A DNA stretch of 15,160 nt from Candidatus Acidifodinimicrobium mancum (GTDB lineage: Archaea; Nanobdellota; Nanobdellia; Parvarchaeales; Parvarchaeaceae): positions 1-15,160 of the forward strand of contig JADFAP010000012.1 of NCBI GenBank assembly GCA_015121965.1. The letters run 5' to 3'. Every line of letters begins with the position of its first letter. Position 1 is the stretch's first letter. Under the pieces are notes generated by a model. That model was not told the origin of the DNA, did not search any database, and saw only the letters and a list, made by a program, of their open reading frames with translations. Shown here in pieces: positions 13,932 through 15,160 of the stretch. Position numbers and translations under genes: made by a program.

Positions 13932-14936
13932 TCAGCTTTCAATTATGAATTTAGCTGTCCTCTCTGGGTCTAAAGTCGCTAAATCATCGTATCCTTGACC
14001 AGTACCTATGAACAGTATTGGCTTCTTGGTTATGTATGAGAGTGATAGGACAGCGCCACCTTTCTTGTCTACATCTGCCTTTGCGACTATTGACATGTCG
14101 AATCCTACCTTCTCATCAAATATCTTCGCCTGTTTTACCAGATCATTCCCGGTCAGCGCATCCCCGACGAAGACAGTCAAATCCGGCTTGCTGACTCTCC
14201 TGACCTTCGCTAACTCTTCGATTAGATCCTTATTCATATCACTTCTTCCTGCAGTGTCTATAAGCACGACATCAGCTCCAACACTCTTCGCATGACTTAT
14301 CGCGTCATATGCTACAGCCGCAGGATCTGCTCCATAAGTGTGCTTTATCAGATCTAACCCCAATCTCTTACTATGAACTTCGAGTTGCTCGATTGATGCT
14401 GCCCTGAAAGTATCACTAGCTGAAAGAACTGGCTTTAATCCTTCCCTCTTCAACAGATTAGCGACCTTCGCTATCGTAGTAGTCTTTCCGACACCATTCA
14501 CTCCGACGAAGAGTATTATGTAAGGTTTCTTTGACCTTACTAGATCTAAGAATTTCTCCTTTTTCTCTGATAATATCACTTTTGATATGCTCTTCTTTAT
14601 AGCCTCTTCTATCTTCTGCCTTGAGTTTATGATCGAAACACTTTCCCCCGCAAGTTCTTTCTTCAAATCATTGTGTATCTCATCAAGGACTGACATTGCA
14701 ACGTTGTTATCTATCAATGATTCCTTTATTCCGGCGTAGATATCGGAAACGTCATCCTCTGTTATTTTATGAGACAGTATACTTGGGGTTTTCTTTGTCT
14801 TCTCTGGTTCCCCTTTTTCTACCTTCTTTATTTCCTCTGCTACATTTTTATCAATCTCTTTCTCTTCTTTTTTTAGTATCTTTCCTTGTATTGCATCTAT
14901 GGAATCTTTCAGTTTTTTCTTTAAAAAATCGAACAT
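13932..14936 (-). CDS. ftsY: Signal recognition particle receptor FtsY
   Basis: FtsY is the membrane-associated GTPase that docks SRP-ribosome complexes at the translocon. The 334-residue protein starts with an amphipathic MFDFLKKKLKD and a short, highly charged linker (to about 50) that serves as membrane contact. The N domain spans about 55-130. In the G domain, GVNGVGKTT (145-153) is the P loop. DTFRAAS (175-181), DTAGR (227-231), AKADVDKKGG (285-294; G4 has Ala for Thr) and GTGQGYDDL (311-319) complete the SRP GTPase set. The A region is short, as in archaea generally. The start lies 15 nt after the prefoldin alpha stop, so the two are probably co-transcribed. Confidence 0.97.
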   Translation of the reverse strand: MFDFLKKKLKDSIDAIQGKILKKEEKEIDKNVAEEIKKVEKGEPEKTKKTPSILSHKITEDDVSDIYAGIKESLIDNNVAMSVLDEIHNDLKKELAGESVSIINSRQKIEEAIKKSISKVILSEKKEKFLDLVRSKKPYIILFVGVNGVGKTTTIAKVANLLKREGLKPVLSASDTFRAASIEQLEVHSKRLGLDLIKHTYGADPAAVAYDAISHAKSVGADVVLIDTAGRSDMNKDLIEELAKVRRVSKPDLTVFVGDALTGNDLVKQAKIFDEKVGFDMSIVAKADVDKKGGAVLSLSYITKKPILFIGTGQGYDDLATLDPERTAKFIIES

Positions 14937-14951
14937 ACTCTCGCTTTTTGC

Positions 14952-15160
14952 TCACTTCATCTGGCTGTCACGGTATTTTTCGTATATACTTGAAACTTCA
15001 TCTTCTAGCTTCTTGCTCCTGTCCTGCATCTCATTTATACCCTTAAGAAGACTTTGGATATTCTCGTTGAGTACCTTCAACCTCTCATTTAGTACTCCCT
15101 TCAACCTGTCAACTGTCATCCTTTTGAATATATTAGAGCCTATGTTTACAAATGGTGAAG
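14952..15160 (-). CDS. pfdA: Prefoldin alpha subunit, C-terminal part
   Basis: Only the last 69 codons lie in the window; the 5' end is beyond 15160. The reading frame ends at TGA (14952-14954). The fragment begins SPFVNIGSNIF, resembling the end of the beta-hairpin body of prefoldin alpha. It continues as a long charged coiled coil with heptad-like Leu and Ile (RLKGVLNERLKVLNENIQSLL and onward) to a short tail, SQMK. Prefoldin is a hexameric ATP-independent holdase that passes nascent proteins to the thermosome. Position directly before ftsY supports the call, because many archaea carry a ribosomal protein gene, pfdA and ftsY in this order. Without the N-terminus, another coiled-coil protein cannot be excluded. 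Confidence 0.75.
   Translation of the reverse strand, partial: SPFVNIGSNIFKRMTVDRLKGVLNERLKVLNENIQSLLKGINEMQDRSKKLEDEVSSIYEKYRDSQMK

Noticed and set aside
1..15160. CRISPR arrays, insertion sequences, integrase genes, toxin-antitoxin pairs
   Set aside because: No regularly spaced repeats, transposase or integrase motifs, or short paired toxin-like genes were seen on either strand.

Overview
The window is a gene-dense stretch of an archaeal chromosome. Eukaryote-like information genes are present: both subunits of topoisomerase VI, a Dim2/Pno1-type KH protein, Elp3, FtsY and a prefoldin alpha tail. Promoters are TATA-type and several sit about 25-26 nt upstream of a start codon, and two tRNA genes lack an encoded CCA. 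Topoisomerase VI argues against Thermoplasmatales. The surface protein at 12507-13832 carries a DUF2341-like module of a style I associate from memory with ARMAN/Micrarchaeota-Parvarchaeota genomes, so I suggest a small DPANN-type archaeon. That placement is inference.

Layout. 1-1269 (minus) is an IMP dehydrogenase/GMP reductase family gene with a CBS pair, cut off at its 3' end; several catalytic-domain motifs look more like GMP reductase. tRNA-Ala(TGC) is divergent from it and leads into an MFS transporter (1435-2589). A convergent AAA ATPase with a DUF4143-type nuclease-like C-terminus follows (minus). Next come a CYTH-domain protein (plus) and a class I methyltransferase-like protein with a damaged SAM motif (minus), behind tRNA-Arg(CCT). 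A plus-strand run then holds a presenilin-type intramembrane protease, a small AAA+ ATPase resembling the ORC/Cdc6 core, and a DUF59/MIP18 Fe-S assembly protein.

From 12473 down to 7406 on the minus strand lies a compact run: elp3, Dim2-like KH protein, top6B, top6A. Gaps are 10 nt, a 17-nt overlap, and 2 nt, which suggests one operon joining tRNA wobble modification, small-subunit maturation and DNA topology. Divergent from elp3, with only 33 nt between the outermost starts, is the DUF2341-like surface protein. The window closes with ftsY and the end of a prefoldin alpha gene on the minus strand, an order common in archaea for co-translational targeting and folding.

No stretch over 300 nt lacks a gene. 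I saw no CRISPR array, insertion sequence, attachment site or replication origin. The most unusual points are the GMP-reductase-like residues in the guaB-type protein, a roughly 70-residue insertion in the Top6B ATPase domain, the KH1 domain lacking GxxG, the methyltransferase without a glycine-rich loop, the stand-alone mini-AAA+ protein, and the overlapping divergent promoters at elp3.
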